From NCBI RefSeq assembly GCF_033705735.1, contig NZ_CP131131.1:806001-870000 (forward strand): a DNA stretch of 64,000 nt, given 5' to 3'. The notes under the pieces are model-generated. The model had not been told where the DNA came from, did no database searches, and saw nothing but the letters and a program-made list of their open reading frames with translations. This document shows, one piece after another, positions 36,150 to 45,686 of this stretch (positions are counted from its first letter, which is position 1; the number at the start of each line of letters is the position of its first letter). The DNA is from Shinella zoogloeoides. GTDB lineage: Bacteria; Pseudomonadota; Alphaproteobacteria; Rhizobiales; Rhizobiaceae. The position numbers and the translations under genes are program-made.

Positions 36150-36656
36150 ATGACGTCGCTACCGCCGCTTCTCGCAAGACAGGTCGATCTTATGCCGGTC
36201 TGGCTGGTGGAGCGGGTGGCGCGCGGGCTCTTTTTGAGCGTGCTGAAGACGCATCCCGATCTCTTCGAGCGGCTCGGCGACTATTGCGGGACCCGCTACG
36301 GCTTTTCCCCGACCGACCTGCCATTGCATTTCATCGTCGTGCCGACGACGCGCACGCTGGCGGTCTCGCGCGGTGCGCCGCCCCTTGCCGATGCGCGTAT
36401 CGAAGGGCCGCTGGTGCTGCTGCTTGGCCTGCTCGAAGGGCGCTGCGATGCGGACGCCCTGTTCTTTTCGCGCGATCTTGCCGTCACCGGCGACATGGAG
36501 GCGATGCTGGCGCTACGCAACGCGCTCGATGACAGCGCCATCGATCTGCCCGACGAACTCGGCGCACTGGCGGGGCCGCTCTCGCCGCTGGTCATCGGCG
36601 CGGCGCGCTTTATCCGCAGCCGGGCGCTCGAAGGAAAGGATGCGACATGGAACTGA
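36150..36656 (+). CDS. ubiT: Ubiquinone biosynthesis accessory factor UbiT (SCP2 domain)
   Basis: 168 residues, a single SCP2 sterol-carrier-like domain that binds hydrophobic ubiquinone intermediates in the oxygen-independent pathway. Visible hallmarks are the N-terminal hydrophobic helix LVERVARGLFLSVLKTHPDLF, then LPLHFIVVP and LFFSRDLAVTGDMEAMLALRNALDD (the SCP2 lipid-cavity strand and helix, shown as hallmarks). It overlaps ubiU by 10 bases. In E. coli the orthologue YhbT stands next to YhbU/YhbV, as here. Confidence 0.92.
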   Translation: MTSLPPLLARQVDLMPVWLVERVARGLFLSVLKTHPDLFERLGDYCGTRYGFSPTDLPLHFIVVPTTRTLAVSRGAPPLADARIEGPLVLLLGLLEGRCDADALFFSRDLAVTGDMEAMLALRNALDDSAIDLPDELGALAGPLSPLVIGAARFIRSRALEGKDATWN

Positions 36657-37624
36657 TCTGCCCGGCCGGCACGCCCGCCGCCTTTCGCGAGGCGGTGGAG
36701 GCGGGGGCCGATGCCGTCTATTGCGGCTTCCGCGACGAGACCAATGCCCGCAATTTCCCCGGTCTCAATTTCAGCCGTGTGGAGATGCGCCAGTCGATCG
36801 CGCTCGCGCGTTCGAGGCGTGTCTCGACCTTCGTGGCGCTCAATACCTTCATGCGCGCCGGCGATGAGGCGCTTTGGTATCGGGCGGCAGACGATGCGGT
36901 GGCGGCGGGTGCGGATGCGCTGATCCTCGCCGATTTCGGCCTGATGGCCTATGTGGCGGAGAAATATCCCGAGCAGCGGCTGCACGTCTCCGTGCAAGCC
37001 TCCGCCTCCAATCCGGATGCCATCCGCTTCCTCGTCGAGGCTTTCGGCGCGAAGCGCGTGGTGCTGCCGCGCGTGCTCACCGTGCAGGACATCGCCCGGC
37101 TGACACGCGGAATTGACTGCGAGGTGGAGGTCTTCGCCTTCGGCGGGCTTTGCGTTATGGCGGAAGGGCGCTGTTCGCTTTCCTCCTATGCCACCGGCAA
37201 ATCGCCGAACATGAACGGGGTTTGCTCGCCGGCAAGCCACGTGCGCTACCGGCAGGACGGCGCGGACCTCGTCTCGGAACTCGGCGACTATACGATCAAT
37301 CGTTTCGGTCCCGGCGAAGCCTCCGGCTATCCGACGCTCTGCAAGGGCCGTTTCGAGATCGGCGACGTCGAGGGCTACGCCTTCGAGGACCCGGTCTCGC
37401 TCGACGTGATCGATGAAATCGACGCGCTGCGGAGGGCGGGCGTTACCGCGCTCAAGATCGAGGGCCGCCAGCGTGGCAAGGCCTATGTGGCGGAGGTCGT
37501 CTCCTCCATGAAGCATGCGCTCCAGGCCGAGCCGGCAGAGCGGGCCGCGCTCGTCGCCCGACTGCGAATGATGAGCGAGGGTCAGCGGACGACCACGGGT
37601 GCCTATGACAAGCGCTGGCGATAG
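36647..37624 (+). CDS. ubiU: Oxygen-independent ubiquinone hydroxylase subunit UbiU (U32 family)
   Basis: 325 residues of the U32 peptidase-like family. With UbiV it hydroxylates ubiquinone precursors without O2. The four Fe-S ligand cysteines are at residues 169, 176, 193 and 232 by my count from the start at 36647, in GLCVMAEGRC, NGVCSPA and TLCKGRF. These are the same numbers I recall for E. coli UbiU. The opening MELICPAGTPAAFREAVEAGADAVYCG is family-typical. It is between ubiT and ubiV in one operon. Confidence 0.95.
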   Translation: MELICPAGTPAAFREAVEAGADAVYCGFRDETNARNFPGLNFSRVEMRQSIALARSRRVSTFVALNTFMRAGDEALWYRAADDAVAAGADALILADFGLMAYVAEKYPEQRLHVSVQASASNPDAIRFLVEAFGAKRVVLPRVLTVQDIARLTRGIDCEVEVFAFGGLCVMAEGRCSLSSYATGKSPNMNGVCSPASHVRYRQDGADLVSELGDYTINRFGPGEASGYPTLCKGRFEIGDVEGYAFEDPVSLDVIDEIDALRRAGVTALKIEGRQRGKAYVAEVVSSMKHALQAEPAERAALVARLRMMSEGQRTTTGAYDKRWR

Positions 37625-37634
37625 GAGAAGGCAC

Positions 37635-38570
37635 ATGACGACGACAGCCAAGCCGGCGCTGAGCCTCGGGCCGGTCTATTTCCTCTGGGACGGGCCGAAG
37701 TGGCGGGATTTCTATTTCCGCATCGCCGACGAGGCGCCGGTGGAGCATGTGACGCTGGGCGAGACGGTCTGTTCCAAGCGCCAGCATTTCAGCGAGCCGC
37801 ATGTCGCCGAGGTGGTCGAACGGCTGGAGGCTGCCGGAAAAAGGGTGACGCTCTCGACTCTCGCCATGGTGACGCTGGAGCGGGAGAGCCGGCACGTGCG
37901 CGATCTGATCCGCGACAGCGTCCATTCGGTAGAGGCGAACGACCTTTCGGCGATCGGCCTCCTCAAGGGACGGCCGCATTCGATCGGGCCGCTGGTCAAC
38001 GTCTACAACGCGGCAACAGCGCGAGTGCTCGCCGCGCGCGGGGCCGAGAACATCTGCCTGCCGCCGGAACTGCCGGCAGGTTCCATCCTGCGGATTCTGG
38101 AGGACATGCCAGGCTTCTCCTTCGAGATATTCGCCTTCGGCCGCATGCCGCTTGCGATTTCCGCGCGCTGCGCCCATGCCCGCTCCAAGGGGCTGACGAA
38201 GGACAATTGCCAGTTCATCTGCGGCGAGGAGCCGGATGGCCTTCCGCTGCGCACCCTCGACCGGCAGTCCTTCCTGGTGCTGAACGGTGTGCAGACCCTT
38301 TCGAACAGTTGCGCGATGCTGGGCGACGATCTGGCGCCGCTGGTGGAGGCCGGCCTGTCGCGCATCAGGCTCTCGCCGCAGGATTGCGACATGGTGCGGG
38401 TGGCGGAAGTGTTCCGCGCCATGCTTGATGGCGAGATGGCGGGCGAGGAAGCAATTGCTCACCTGCAGCAGGTCTATCCCGGCATTCCCTTTTCGAATGG
38501 CTTCCTGCACGCGCGGGAAGGAGCGGCCTGGGTTGCGCGAGGGCGCGCGGCATCGCTCGGACATGCGTGA
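37635..38570 (+). CDS. ubiV: Oxygen-independent ubiquinone hydroxylase subunit UbiV (U32 family)
   Basis: Partner of UbiU, 311 residues, start at 37635 behind AGGAGAAGG and 10 bases after ubiU. Four cysteines at about 46, 179, 192 and 196 (GETVCSKR, SARCAHAR, DNCQFICGEE) keep the C-X12-C-X3-C spacing of the E. coli [4Fe-4S] site. GPVYFLWDG and EANDLSAIGLL are further UbiV features. An in-frame start 36 bases upstream lies inside ubiU and is rejected. It is the last gene of the ubiTUV operon. Confidence 0.94.
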   Translation: MTTTAKPALSLGPVYFLWDGPKWRDFYFRIADEAPVEHVTLGETVCSKRQHFSEPHVAEVVERLEAAGKRVTLSTLAMVTLERESRHVRDLIRDSVHSVEANDLSAIGLLKGRPHSIGPLVNVYNAATARVLAARGAENICLPPELPAGSILRILEDMPGFSFEIFAFGRMPLAISARCAHARSKGLTKDNCQFICGEEPDGLPLRTLDRQSFLVLNGVQTLSNSCAMLGDDLAPLVEAGLSRIRLSPQDCDMVRVAEVFRAMLDGEMAGEEAIAHLQQVYPGIPFSNGFLHAREGAAWVARGRAASLGHA

Positions 38571-38862
38571 CGGAGCGCGGTTGAAAAGCGGCGGGTGGCG
38601 CCCGCCTACCGGGGGCATGTGATCCAGGAAAATCGACGGCGGCGCGGATTTCCTTCCTGGGCAGGCTATCGAGAATGCCGCCGCGCAAGTTCGTGAGGGA
38701 TTGAGCTAGGCTCGTTCCGTCCGTTGCTTGCCGGTCTCAACGCCGTTGACCGCATCGGTGCTTCCCCTTGAAGGGCGGTCCGGGTAATAGACAGGGCGCA
38801 ACCTCTTGTCGAACCTCGGTGGGCGGCGCCCGGCCTGTGCTCGACAGCGCCGGAATCGTAAA
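38571..38862 (+). other. Intergenic region ubiV-bioR
   Basis: About 290 bases without a credible gene. The first 60 bases contain GC-rich symmetric stretches (GGCGGG-TGGCG-CCCGCC near 38590-38606) that may end the ubi transcript. The remainder leads into the BioR box directly before bioR. I see no other structure. Confidence 0.3.
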
Positions 38863-38872
38863 TTATCTATAA
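38863..38872. promoter_or_regulatory. BioR box before bioR
   Basis: TTATCTATAA is an exact BioR operator and ends three bases before the bioR start codon. It supports negative autoregulation. The overlapping TATAAA could be a -10 element. Confidence 0.8.
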
Positions 38873-38875
38873 AAA

Positions 38876-39544
38876 ATGACCGTAAGCGCCGAAGACACCA
38901 TCGCCAACCGCATCAGCCGCGTTCTCGCAGAACGTATCATCACCGGCGCACTGGAGCCGGGAAGCAAGCTCAGGCAGGACCATATCGCCGAGGAATTCGG
39001 CACCAGCCATGTGCCGGTGCGGGAGGCGTTCCGGCGGCTCGAGGCGCAGGGACTGGCCGTGAGCGAGGCGCGCCGGGGCGTTCGGGTCGCATCGTTCTCG
39101 CTTGCCGAGGTGCAGGAGGTCGCCCTGATGCGCTCCGTGCTGGAAGGGCTGGCCCTGCGCATGGCGGCGCCGCATCTCACGCCGTTCCTGCTGGATCGGG
39201 CGGAAGCGGTCGCGCAGGCCTGCGATGCCGCCACGGGCATCGAGGAATGGGACGAGGCCAACCGCGCCTTCCACAAGCTGCTGCTTTCCCCCTGCAACAT
39301 GCCGCGGCTGCTGGCCGAGATCGACAACCTGCATGCGGCGGGCTCGCGTTTCCTGTTTGCAACGAGCCGCGCCGGCTGGACGCCGCGCGTCGATACGGAC
39401 CACCGCGCCATCCTCGATCACCTCCGGCAGGGCAAGGTCGATCAGGCCGTCATCGCGCTCGAACGGCATGTGAAAAGAATCGGCGAAAAACCGGTTCGTT
39501 ATGCCTCCGGCAAGACGGGCGCCGCATTCGCGCTCGAAGGCTGA
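38876..39544 (+). CDS. bioR: Biotin metabolism repressor BioR (GntR/FCD family)
   Basis: 222 residues: a winged HTH (about 10-75, with LRQDHIAEEFGTSHVPVREAFRRLEAQGLAVSE as the DNA-reading part, of which GTSHVPVREAF is diagnostic) and an FCD domain. BioR represses biotin genes in alphaproteobacteria that lack the BirA-type repressor function. BioR boxes at its own start and before bioB confirm the identity. No Shine-Dalgarno sequence precedes the ATG at 38876 because the operator occupies that space; no alternative start exists that keeps the HTH. Confidence 0.93.
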   Translation: MTVSAEDTIANRISRVLAERIITGALEPGSKLRQDHIAEEFGTSHVPVREAFRRLEAQGLAVSEARRGVRVASFSLAEVQEVALMRSVLEGLALRMAAPHLTPFLLDRAEAVAQACDAATGIEEWDEANRAFHKLLLSPCNMPRLLAEIDNLHAAGSRFLFATSRAGWTPRVDTDHRAILDHLRQGKVDQAVIALERHVKRIGEKPVRYASGKTGAAFALEG

Positions 39545-39689
39545 TTCAATCGCCGCTTTCCGGCCTGGTGCCGGCTGAGACTTCCGCGGGCTGACGCCCG
39601 GCGGGACGATGAAGCATGCCGTTCTCCTCGCTGTTCCGGGTTTTCGATCCCTGTCTAAAAAGGGGTTGCCATCGCTTGCCCGTTTCTGA

Positions 39690-39719
39690 TTATAGATAAA
39701 ATCATGATTCTATCTATTT
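39690..39719. promoter_or_regulatory. BioR box(es) before bioB
   Basis: TTATAGATAA at 39690-39699 is an exact (inverse-orientation) BioR operator 41 bases before the bioB start. A second, degenerate copy, CTATCTATTT at 39710-39719, matches seven of ten positions. Together they would cover the bioBFDAZ promoter. Confidence 0.8.
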
Positions 39720-39739
39720 GGAGGCGAGAAGGGCTCTCG

Positions 39740-40744
39740 ATGATGCGGGAAATCGAACATCCGAAGGAATTTGCAGGAGCGCATCCGTCTCCCGATGCGT
39801 GCTGCACCGTCGAGGAAGCGGAATTTATCTATAATCTTCCGTTCAATGATCTTCTCTTTCGTGCCCAGCAGGTTCACCGCGAGCACTTCGATCCCAATGC
39901 GATCCAGATGAGCCGTCTTCTGTCCATCAAGACCGGCGGCTGCGCCGAGGATTGCGGCTATTGCAGCCAGTCGGCCCATTCTCCGACCGGGCTCAAGGCT
40001 TCGAAGCTGATGGAGGTCGAACGCGTGCTGGCCGAGGCGCAAAAGGCCCGTGATGGCGGCGCGACCCGCTATTGCATGGGGGCGGCCTGGCGCAGCCCGA
40101 AGGACCGCGACATGGAGACGATCGTGCGCATGGTCGAGGGGGTGAGGGCGCTCGGCATGGAAACCTGCATGACGCTCGGCATGCTGACGCCCGCGCAATC
40201 GGCAAGGCTCGCCGAAGCCGGCCTCGACTATTACAACCACAATATCGATACGTCCGAACGCTACTATTCCGAGATCATCACCACCCGCAGCTTCGCGGAC
40301 AGGCTGGAGACGCTGTCGAATGTCCGCGAGGCCGGGATCAAGGTCTGCGCGGGCGGCATCCTTGGTATGGGCGAGACGGCAAGTGACCGTATCGCCATGC
40401 TGGTGACGCTGGCCAATCTGCCGGCCCCGCCGGAGAGCGTGCCGATCAACATGCTGATCCCGATTCCCGGAACGAAGCTGGCGAATACCGCTCCCGTCGA
40501 TCCCATCGAATTCGTGCGCATCGTCGCGCTGGCGCGGATCCTGATGCCGGCTTCCCATGTGCGCCTGTCCGCCGGCCGCACCGATATGAGTGACGAGACG
40601 CAGGCCCTCTGTTTCCTGGCAGGGGCCAATTCCATCTTCGTGGGCGAGACGCTGCTGACGGCGGAAAATCCCGGCGAGGATCATGACGCGGCGCTCTTCC
40701 GCCGGCTCGGCCTGAAGCCGATGGAGCGGGAGCTCGCCCTTTGA
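39740..40744 (+). CDS. bioB: Biotin synthase BioB
   Basis: Radical SAM enzyme that inserts sulfur into dethiobiotin, the last step of biotin synthesis. 334 residues from the ATG at 39740 (a second ATG follows at once; AGAAGGG is upstream). The radical-SAM cluster motif is [13 protein letters not shown] (CxxxCxxC), and the [2Fe-2S] ligands lie in [16 protein letters not shown] and the Arg/Cys region later on; YYNHNIDTS and LSAGRTDMS are further signatures. Codons for [12 protein letters not shown] near residue 30 contain a third BioR box. It overlaps bioF by 4 bases. Confidence 0.97.
   Translation: MMREIEHPKEFAGAHPSPDACCTVEEAEFIYNLPFNDLLFRAQQVHREHFDPNAIQMSRLLSIKTGGCAEDCGYCSQSAHSPTGLKASKLMEVERVLAEAQKARDGGATRYCMGAAWRSPKDRDMETIVRMVEGVRALGMETCMTLGMLTPAQSARLAEAGLDYYNHNIDTSERYYSEIITTRSFADRLETLSNVREAGIKVCAGGILGMGETASDRIAMLVTLANLPAPPESVPINMLIPIPGTKLANTAPVDPIEFVRIVALARILMPASHVRLSAGRTDMSDETQALCFLAGANSIFVGETLLTAENPGEDHDAALFRRLGLKPMERELAL
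39825..39834. promoter_or_regulatory. BioR box inside the bioB coding sequence
   Basis: TTATCTATAA, an exact BioR box, lies within bioB at codons 29-32 (Phe-Ile-Tyr-Asn), 126 bases after the upstream box. The local codons TTT ATC TAT AAT CTT are AT-rich against the surrounding GC-rich use. Confidence 0.5.
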
Positions 40745-41874
40745 GCGCGCCGGCCTTCGCCCGCCACGAAGCCACGCTCGCCGGCCTGCGGCGCAAGGGC
40801 CGTCTGCGCGCGCTGCTGCCTCGGCAAGGCGTGGACTTCGCCTCCAACGACTATCTCGGCCTTGCCGATGCGCCGCGCCTGAAGGCGGCGATATCGGCCG
40901 CGATGGAAAGGGGCGTACCGGTGGGGGCGGGCGGCTCGCGGCTGCTGCGCGGCAATCATCCCGAGCACGAGGCGCTCGAAAGGGAGGCCGCGTCCTTTTT
41001 CGGAGCCGGCAAAGCGCTCTATTTCGGCAGCGGCTATGCCGCGAACACCGCGCTTTTCTCTACCCTGCCGCAGCGCGGAGACCTGATCGTCCATGATGCA
41101 CTGATCCATGCGAGCGTGCATGAAGGCATCGCGGCAGGCAGGGCCGGGGCGGTCGCCGTGCGGCACAACGATGTCGAGGCTTTCGACCGGGCGATTTCGG
41201 ACTGGCGAAGGGCCGGCGGAAGGGGGCAGCCGTGGATCGCTGTCGAAAGTCTCTATTCCATGGACGGGGACCGGGCGGCGCTGGGAGCGCTTGCAGAAAT
41301 CGCCGAGCGGCACGAGGGGTTCCTCGTCGTCGATGAGGCGCATGCGACAGGCGTCCTCGGTCCTGGCGGACGCGGCCTTGCCGCCGGCCGCGCCAATGTC
41401 CTGACGCTGCATACCTGCGGCAAAGCGCTGGGGCTCTCCGGTGCGTTGCTCGGATTGCCGACCGTGCTTGCCGACTATCTGGTCAACCGGGCGCGCAACT
41501 TCATCTATTCGACCGCGCCCTCTCCCCTTGTCGCCGCCGGCGTGCGCGAGGCGTTGCGGATGCTGGCCGACGAGCCGGAGCGTCGTGCCCGGCTGGCGAG
41601 CCTGACGGAGCTTGCCGGCGAGTGCCTGCGCTCCTGGCTCGGCATGGATGCCAGCGGCTCGCAGATCCTCCCCGTCAGGATCGGGGACAATGCCCGCGCG
41701 CTGAGGATCGCTGAACACATGCGCGAGGACGGCTTCGACATCCGGGCGATCCGGCCGCCGACGGTGCCGGAGGGGACGGCGCGGCTTCGGATCTCCATCA
41801 CGCTGAATGTCGATGAGGGACAGATATCGGACATGTTCGAACGGCTCGCGGCCGTCATGGCGAGGGAAACGTGA
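40741..41874 (+). CDS. bioF: 8-amino-7-oxononanoate synthase BioF
   Basis: PLP enzyme condensing pimeloyl-ACP with alanine, 377 residues. [16 protein letters not shown] is the opening of the alpha-oxoamine synthase fold; [11 protein letters not shown] carries the PLP-nitrogen Asp; HTCGKALG contains the PLP Lys; and FIYSTAPSP closes the site. The start is a TTG at 40741 overlapping the bioB stop (TTGA), which implies translational coupling. It is 4 bases into bioD's start region at its end. Confidence 0.95.
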   Translation: MSAPAFARHEATLAGLRRKGRLRALLPRQGVDFASNDYLGLADAPRLKAAISAAMERGVPVGAGGSRLLRGNHPEHEALEREAASFFGAGKALYFGSGYAANTALFSTLPQRGDLIVHDALIHASVHEGIAAGRAGAVAVRHNDVEAFDRAISDWRRAGGRGQPWIAVESLYSMDGDRAALGALAEIAERHEGFLVVDEAHATGVLGPGGRGLAAGRANVLTLHTCGKALGLSGALLGLPTVLADYLVNRARNFIYSTAPSPLVAAGVREALRMLADEPERRARLASLTELAGECLRSWLGMDASGSQILPVRIGDNARALRIAEHMREDGFDIRAIRPPTVPEGTARLRISITLNVDEGQISDMFERLAAVMARET

Positions 41875-42509
41875 TGGCTGCGCGCTTCGTTATATCCGGC
41901 ACCGATACCGGCATCGGCAAGACCGTCTTTTCCGCGGCGCTGGCCGTCGCCCTGAACGGGTGCTACTGGAAGCCGGTGCAATCCGGCCTCGACGGCGAGA
42001 CGGACAGCGAAACGGTTGCCCGGCTCGGCGTGCCGCGCGAACGGATCCTGCCGGAGGCCTATCGTCTTTCGGCGCCTGCCTCGCCGCACCTCTCGGCCCG
42101 GCTGGACGGCGTGTCGATCGCGCCGTCGCGGCTCGTGCCGCCGCAAACGGACGGTCCGCTGGTGATCGAAGGCGCGGGCGGCTTGCTGGTGCCGCTTTCC
42201 GAACATCTGCTCTTCGCCGATATCTTTTCGCGCTGGCAGCTTCCCGTCATCCTGTGCGCCCGCACGTCCCTCGGCACGATCAACCACACGCTTCTCTCGC
42301 TCGAAGCGATGCAGAGCCGCGGCATTCCGGTCTTCGGCGTGGCCTTCATCGGCGAGGAAAATCCCGAGACGCAGCGCATCATCGCCGAGTTCGGCGGCGT
42401 CCGGTCGCTTGGCCGGCTTCCGGTGCTTGTGCGCGTCACGGCCGAAGCGCTCCGCCGGGCCTTTCTGGACAATTTCGATCCGATGGTTTTCCAGGGAGAA
42501 CCCGCATGA
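41874..42509 (+). CDS. bioD: Dethiobiotin synthetase BioD
   Basis: ATP-dependent ligase closing the ureido ring of dethiobiotin, 211 residues. The P-loop [15 protein letters not shown] is at the N-terminus, YWKPVQSG follows as the substrate lysine region, and [12 protein letters not shown] is the Mg/ATP signature. I chose the ATG at 41874, which shares its A with the bioF TGA; a GTG three bases earlier would add one residue. It is followed by bioA, overlapping by 4 bases. Confidence 0.95.
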   Translation: MAARFVISGTDTGIGKTVFSAALAVALNGCYWKPVQSGLDGETDSETVARLGVPRERILPEAYRLSAPASPHLSARLDGVSIAPSRLVPPQTDGPLVIEGAGGLLVPLSEHLLFADIFSRWQLPVILCARTSLGTINHTLLSLEAMQSRGIPVFGVAFIGEENPETQRIIAEFGGVRSLGRLPVLVRVTAEALRRAFLDNFDPMVFQGEPA

Positions 42510-43774
42510 ACCGCTCGCCCGTCTGGCATCCCTTCACCCAGCATGCGCTCGAGCCGCCGATGACGCGCATCGTCTCGACCGAAGGCGCCTATCTGATCGA
42601 TGAAGACGGCAACCGGATCCTCGATCTCATCTCGTCCTGGTGGGTCGTTACCCACGGTCATCGGCATCCCCGGATCGTCGAGGCGATCCGCGAGGCGGCG
42701 CAATCCCTCGACCAGGTCATCTTCGCCGAGTTCTCGCACATGCCTGCCGAGCGGCTGGCGGCCGAACTGATCGAGATCGCGCCTCCCGGCCTGCGGCATG
42801 TGTTCTATTCCGACAGCGGCTCGACCTCGGTCGAGGTGGCGCTGAAGATGGCGCTCGGCTCTTTCCACAATACCGGGCAGGCGCGTGACCGCATCGTCGT
42901 GATGGAGCATGGCTATCACGGCGATACGATCGGCACCATGGCGGCCGGTGAACGTGGCGTCTTCAACGCCGCCTATGCGCCGCTGCTTTTCGAGGTCGAC
43001 CGGCTGCCTTTTCCCCAAGCGGGCCGGCAGCAGCGGACGCTCGACATGTTCGAGGCGGTCTGCCGCACCGGCCGCGTGGCGGCCTTGCTGATCGAGCCGC
43101 TGGTGCTCGGGGCGGGCGGCATGAAAATCTACGCCGCCGAGGTGCTTGCCGGGCTGGCGGAGATCGCGCGGCGCTACGGGTGCCTGTTCATCGCCGACGA
43201 GGTGATGACGGGCTGGGGGCGGACGGGAACGCTGTTCGCCTGTGAGCAAGCCGGCATCCGCCCGGATATCCTCTGCACGTCCAAGGGCTTGACGGGCGGG
43301 GCGCTGCCGCTCGCGGCGACGCTTTGCAACGAAGCGGTCTTCGAGGCGCATTTTTCGGCCGACCGGCGCAAGACGTTCTTCCACTCCAGCTCCTACACCG
43401 CAAATCCCATCGCCTGCGCGGCTGCGATTGCCAATCTGGAGATCTGGCGCAGCGAGGCCGTGGAAGAGCGAATCTCCCGGCTGGCGGGACTGCACCGGCG
43501 GCACCTCGCGCGGTTCGAAGGGGACGGGCGTTTTACCGGCGTCCGGCAGATCGGGACGATCGCGGCCCTCGACCTTGCCGTACCGGAAGGCGGTTATCTC
43601 GCCGATGCCGGGCCGAGGATGCGCAGGCTGTTTCGCGAGCGCGGGCTGCTTGTCCGTCCGCTCGGCAACGTGATCTATCTCATGCCGCCCTATTGCGTGA
43701 CCGAAGGCGAGATCGACCGCGCCTACGACGCCATCGACGAGGTGGCCTCCCTCGTTCTCGGAAAGCCGCGATGA
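42506..43774 (+). CDS. bioA: Adenosylmethionine-8-amino-7-oxononanoate aminotransferase BioA
   Basis: Class III PLP aminotransferase using SAM as amino donor, 422 residues. VWHPFTQH and [13 protein letters not shown] are BioA-specific; [16 protein letters not shown] binds PLP phosphate; [14 protein letters not shown] contains the PLP Asp; and CTSKGLTGG contains the PLP Lys. The long frame running through this area from 41807 is open upstream, but GGGAGAAC and the 4-base overlap with bioD fix the start at 42506. Confidence 0.96.
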   Translation: MNRSPVWHPFTQHALEPPMTRIVSTEGAYLIDEDGNRILDLISSWWVVTHGHRHPRIVEAIREAAQSLDQVIFAEFSHMPAERLAAELIEIAPPGLRHVFYSDSGSTSVEVALKMALGSFHNTGQARDRIVVMEHGYHGDTIGTMAAGERGVFNAAYAPLLFEVDRLPFPQAGRQQRTLDMFEAVCRTGRVAALLIEPLVLGAGGMKIYAAEVLAGLAEIARRYGCLFIADEVMTGWGRTGTLFACEQAGIRPDILCTSKGLTGGALPLAATLCNEAVFEAHFSADRRKTFFHSSSYTANPIACAAAIANLEIWRSEAVEERISRLAGLHRRHLARFEGDGRFTGVRQIGTIAALDLAVPEGGYLADAGPRMRRLFRERGLLVRPLGNVIYLMPPYCVTEGEIDRAYDAIDEVASLVLGKPR

Positions 43775-44760
43775 GGCCCGGCCTATCTTCGCGCATGATC
43801 GGGTTCGGGCATGCGGTGCCGGCCCGTTGCGTCGGCAATGCGGAGATCGAAAGCCGGCTCGGCCTCGAAGCGGGCTGGATAGAGCGCCGGACGGGCATTC
43901 GCACGCGCCATTGGGCGGGGGACGGCGAGACGCTGAGCGGGCTTGCGGAGGCGGCCGCGCGTATGGCGCTGGACGACGCGGGGGCCGCGCCGGAGGATAT
44001 CGCGCTGGTCCTGCTTGCGACGTCCACGCCCGATCACCTGCTGCCGCCGTCCGCACCGCTCATCGCACACCGGCTGGGTCTTCGCGGCGCCGGCGCCATC
44101 GATCTTGCGGGCGCCTGTTCGGGCTTCCTCTATGCGCTGGCGCTGGCCGACGGGTTCGTGCGCGCGCAGGGGCGCAAGGTGCTCGTGGTCGCGGCCAATA
44201 TTCTGAGCCGGCGCATCAACACGTGCGAGCGGGCAAGCGCGGTCCTCTTCGCCGACGCCGCCGGCGCGGTGGTGCTCGCACCGTGCGACGATCCGAAACG
44301 GGGCGTCGTTTCGGCTGAACTTGTATCGGATGGAAGCGGATACGACCTCATCCACATCCCCGCCGGCGGCGGCAATCGTCCCTTCGCGCCGGATATCCCG
44401 GCCGAGGCGTTCCTGATGACGATGCACGACGGCCGGGAAGTGTTTACCCGCGCCGTCGCGCTGATGACCGGCACCTCGCAGCGCGCATTGGCGCAGGCGG
44501 GGATAGACGCGGCGGCTGTGAGCCGCTTCGTTCCGCATCAGGCCAATGCGCGGATGTTCGATGCGGTGGCGGCCAATCTCGGCATCGCACCGGAAAAGAC
44601 CGTGCGGACCATCGGCGACTTCGGCAATTCCTCTGCCGCCACCATCCCGCTCTCGCTTTCCATTGTGCATCGCCAAAAAGTATTCGCGGATGGGGAAATA
44701 TTGCTCCTGACCGCCGCGGGTGCCGGGCTGGCCGGCGGAGCGGCGGTTGTCGTCATGTAG
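43771..44760 (+). CDS. bioZ: 3-oxoacyl-ACP synthase III-like protein BioZ
   Basis: Thiolase-fold condensing enzyme of 329 residues that in Agrobacterium and Brucella makes the pimeloyl precursor from glutaryl-CoA/ACP. The catalytic triad is Cys in [13 protein letters not shown], His in [10 protein letters not shown] and Asn in [27 protein letters not shown] is the FabH-like N-terminal motif. It overlaps bioA by 4 bases as last gene of bioBFDAZ, the arrangement specific to alphaproteobacteria that lack BioC/BioH. A fatty-acid FabH role is unlikely given the context. Confidence 0.94.
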   Translation: MRPGLSSRMIGFGHAVPARCVGNAEIESRLGLEAGWIERRTGIRTRHWAGDGETLSGLAEAAARMALDDAGAAPEDIALVLLATSTPDHLLPPSAPLIAHRLGLRGAGAIDLAGACSGFLYALALADGFVRAQGRKVLVVAANILSRRINTCERASAVLFADAAGAVVLAPCDDPKRGVVSAELVSDGSGYDLIHIPAGGGNRPFAPDIPAEAFLMTMHDGREVFTRAVALMTGTSQRALAQAGIDAAAVSRFVPHQANARMFDAVAANLGIAPEKTVRTIGDFGNSSAATIPLSLSIVHRQKVFADGEILLLTAAGAGLAGGAAVVVM

Positions 44761-45012
44761 GCGTTTGCTGCCCGTAACAGGTGCCGTTGAGGAGGAATGA
44801 ATCTTGCGGCTGGCATCGAACTATGCCGCCTGGAGCTTTGATCGTAGGGTATCTGCGGCAAACCGCGCGCGGTGAAGAAAACAGCCGATGCGAAACTTAA
44901 TCCGCTGTCATGTCGGATTCTCACTGCCTCGTTCGTCTTAACTGCATCGGGCAGCGGCAAGCACGTCGCCACGACAGAACGAACCGATGAAACCGAACCA
45001 CAGGAGAACACC

Positions 45013-45456
45013 ATGCCCAGCACGATCCGCCTGCACCGCGTCATCGCCACCAAGCCCGGGAAGCTCTATCGCGCGTTCCTCGAACCGGACGCGGTTGCAA
45101 GCTGGCTTCCGCCATACGGGTTTCTCTGCACCGTCCACGAGCTGGATGCGAAGGTCGGCGGCCGTCACAGGATGTCGTTCCGGAATTTCACGACGGGCGA
45201 AAGCCACGCCTTCGGCGGCACCTATCTGGAGCTCGTCCCCGGGGAGCGTCTCGTCTACACTGATGGTTTCGACGATCCCAACCTTCCGGGTGAGATGAAG
45301 GTGACGGTGAGCCTGAAGGCCGTATCGGTTGGCACGGAAGTGAACATCGAGCAGCAGGGTGTGCCGGATATCATCCCCGCCGAAGCCTGCTATCTCGGCT
45401 GGCAGGATTCGCTGGACAAGCTTGCGAAACTCGTCGTGCCGGAGATCGAACAGTAG
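45013..45456 (+). CDS. SRPBCC/AHSA1-domain protein
   Basis: Soluble protein of 147 residues from the ATG at 45013, which follows CAGGAGAAC; the frame is open upstream to 44872 but that part is not family-like. An Activator-of-Hsp90-homology (START-like) fold is indicated by ATKPGKLYRAFLEPDAVASWLPP at the N-terminus, GGRHRMSFRNF and GTYLELVPGERLVYTD in the middle, and a C-terminal helix beginning GWQDSLDKLAKLV. Members bind small hydrophobic ligands; no specific role can be assigned. A 252-base gap separates it from bioZ. Confidence 0.87.
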   Translation: MPSTIRLHRVIATKPGKLYRAFLEPDAVASWLPPYGFLCTVHELDAKVGGRHRMSFRNFTTGESHAFGGTYLELVPGERLVYTDGFDDPNLPGEMKVTVSLKAVSVGTEVNIEQQGVPDIIPAEACYLGWQDSLDKLAKLVVPEIEQ

Positions 45457-45686
45457 GCACGGGGTAAATGGCCGGAGAGCATGACGGCGCCCTGGACGAC
45501 GCCGGAGACGAAGCCGTGCCCGCGGCGGGCGTTTTGACAGTGGCCGCGAACCCGTCGTGCCGTGTCTTCACGCTTTTGCGAAACGGTGCCGAACCGGCTT
45601 GACGGAATGATCCATCGGATTAGTAAGGCTGGCATAGGATAACATCCCGCCATCGCCCAAGCGGCCATTCCATCCGAAAGTTCCCC

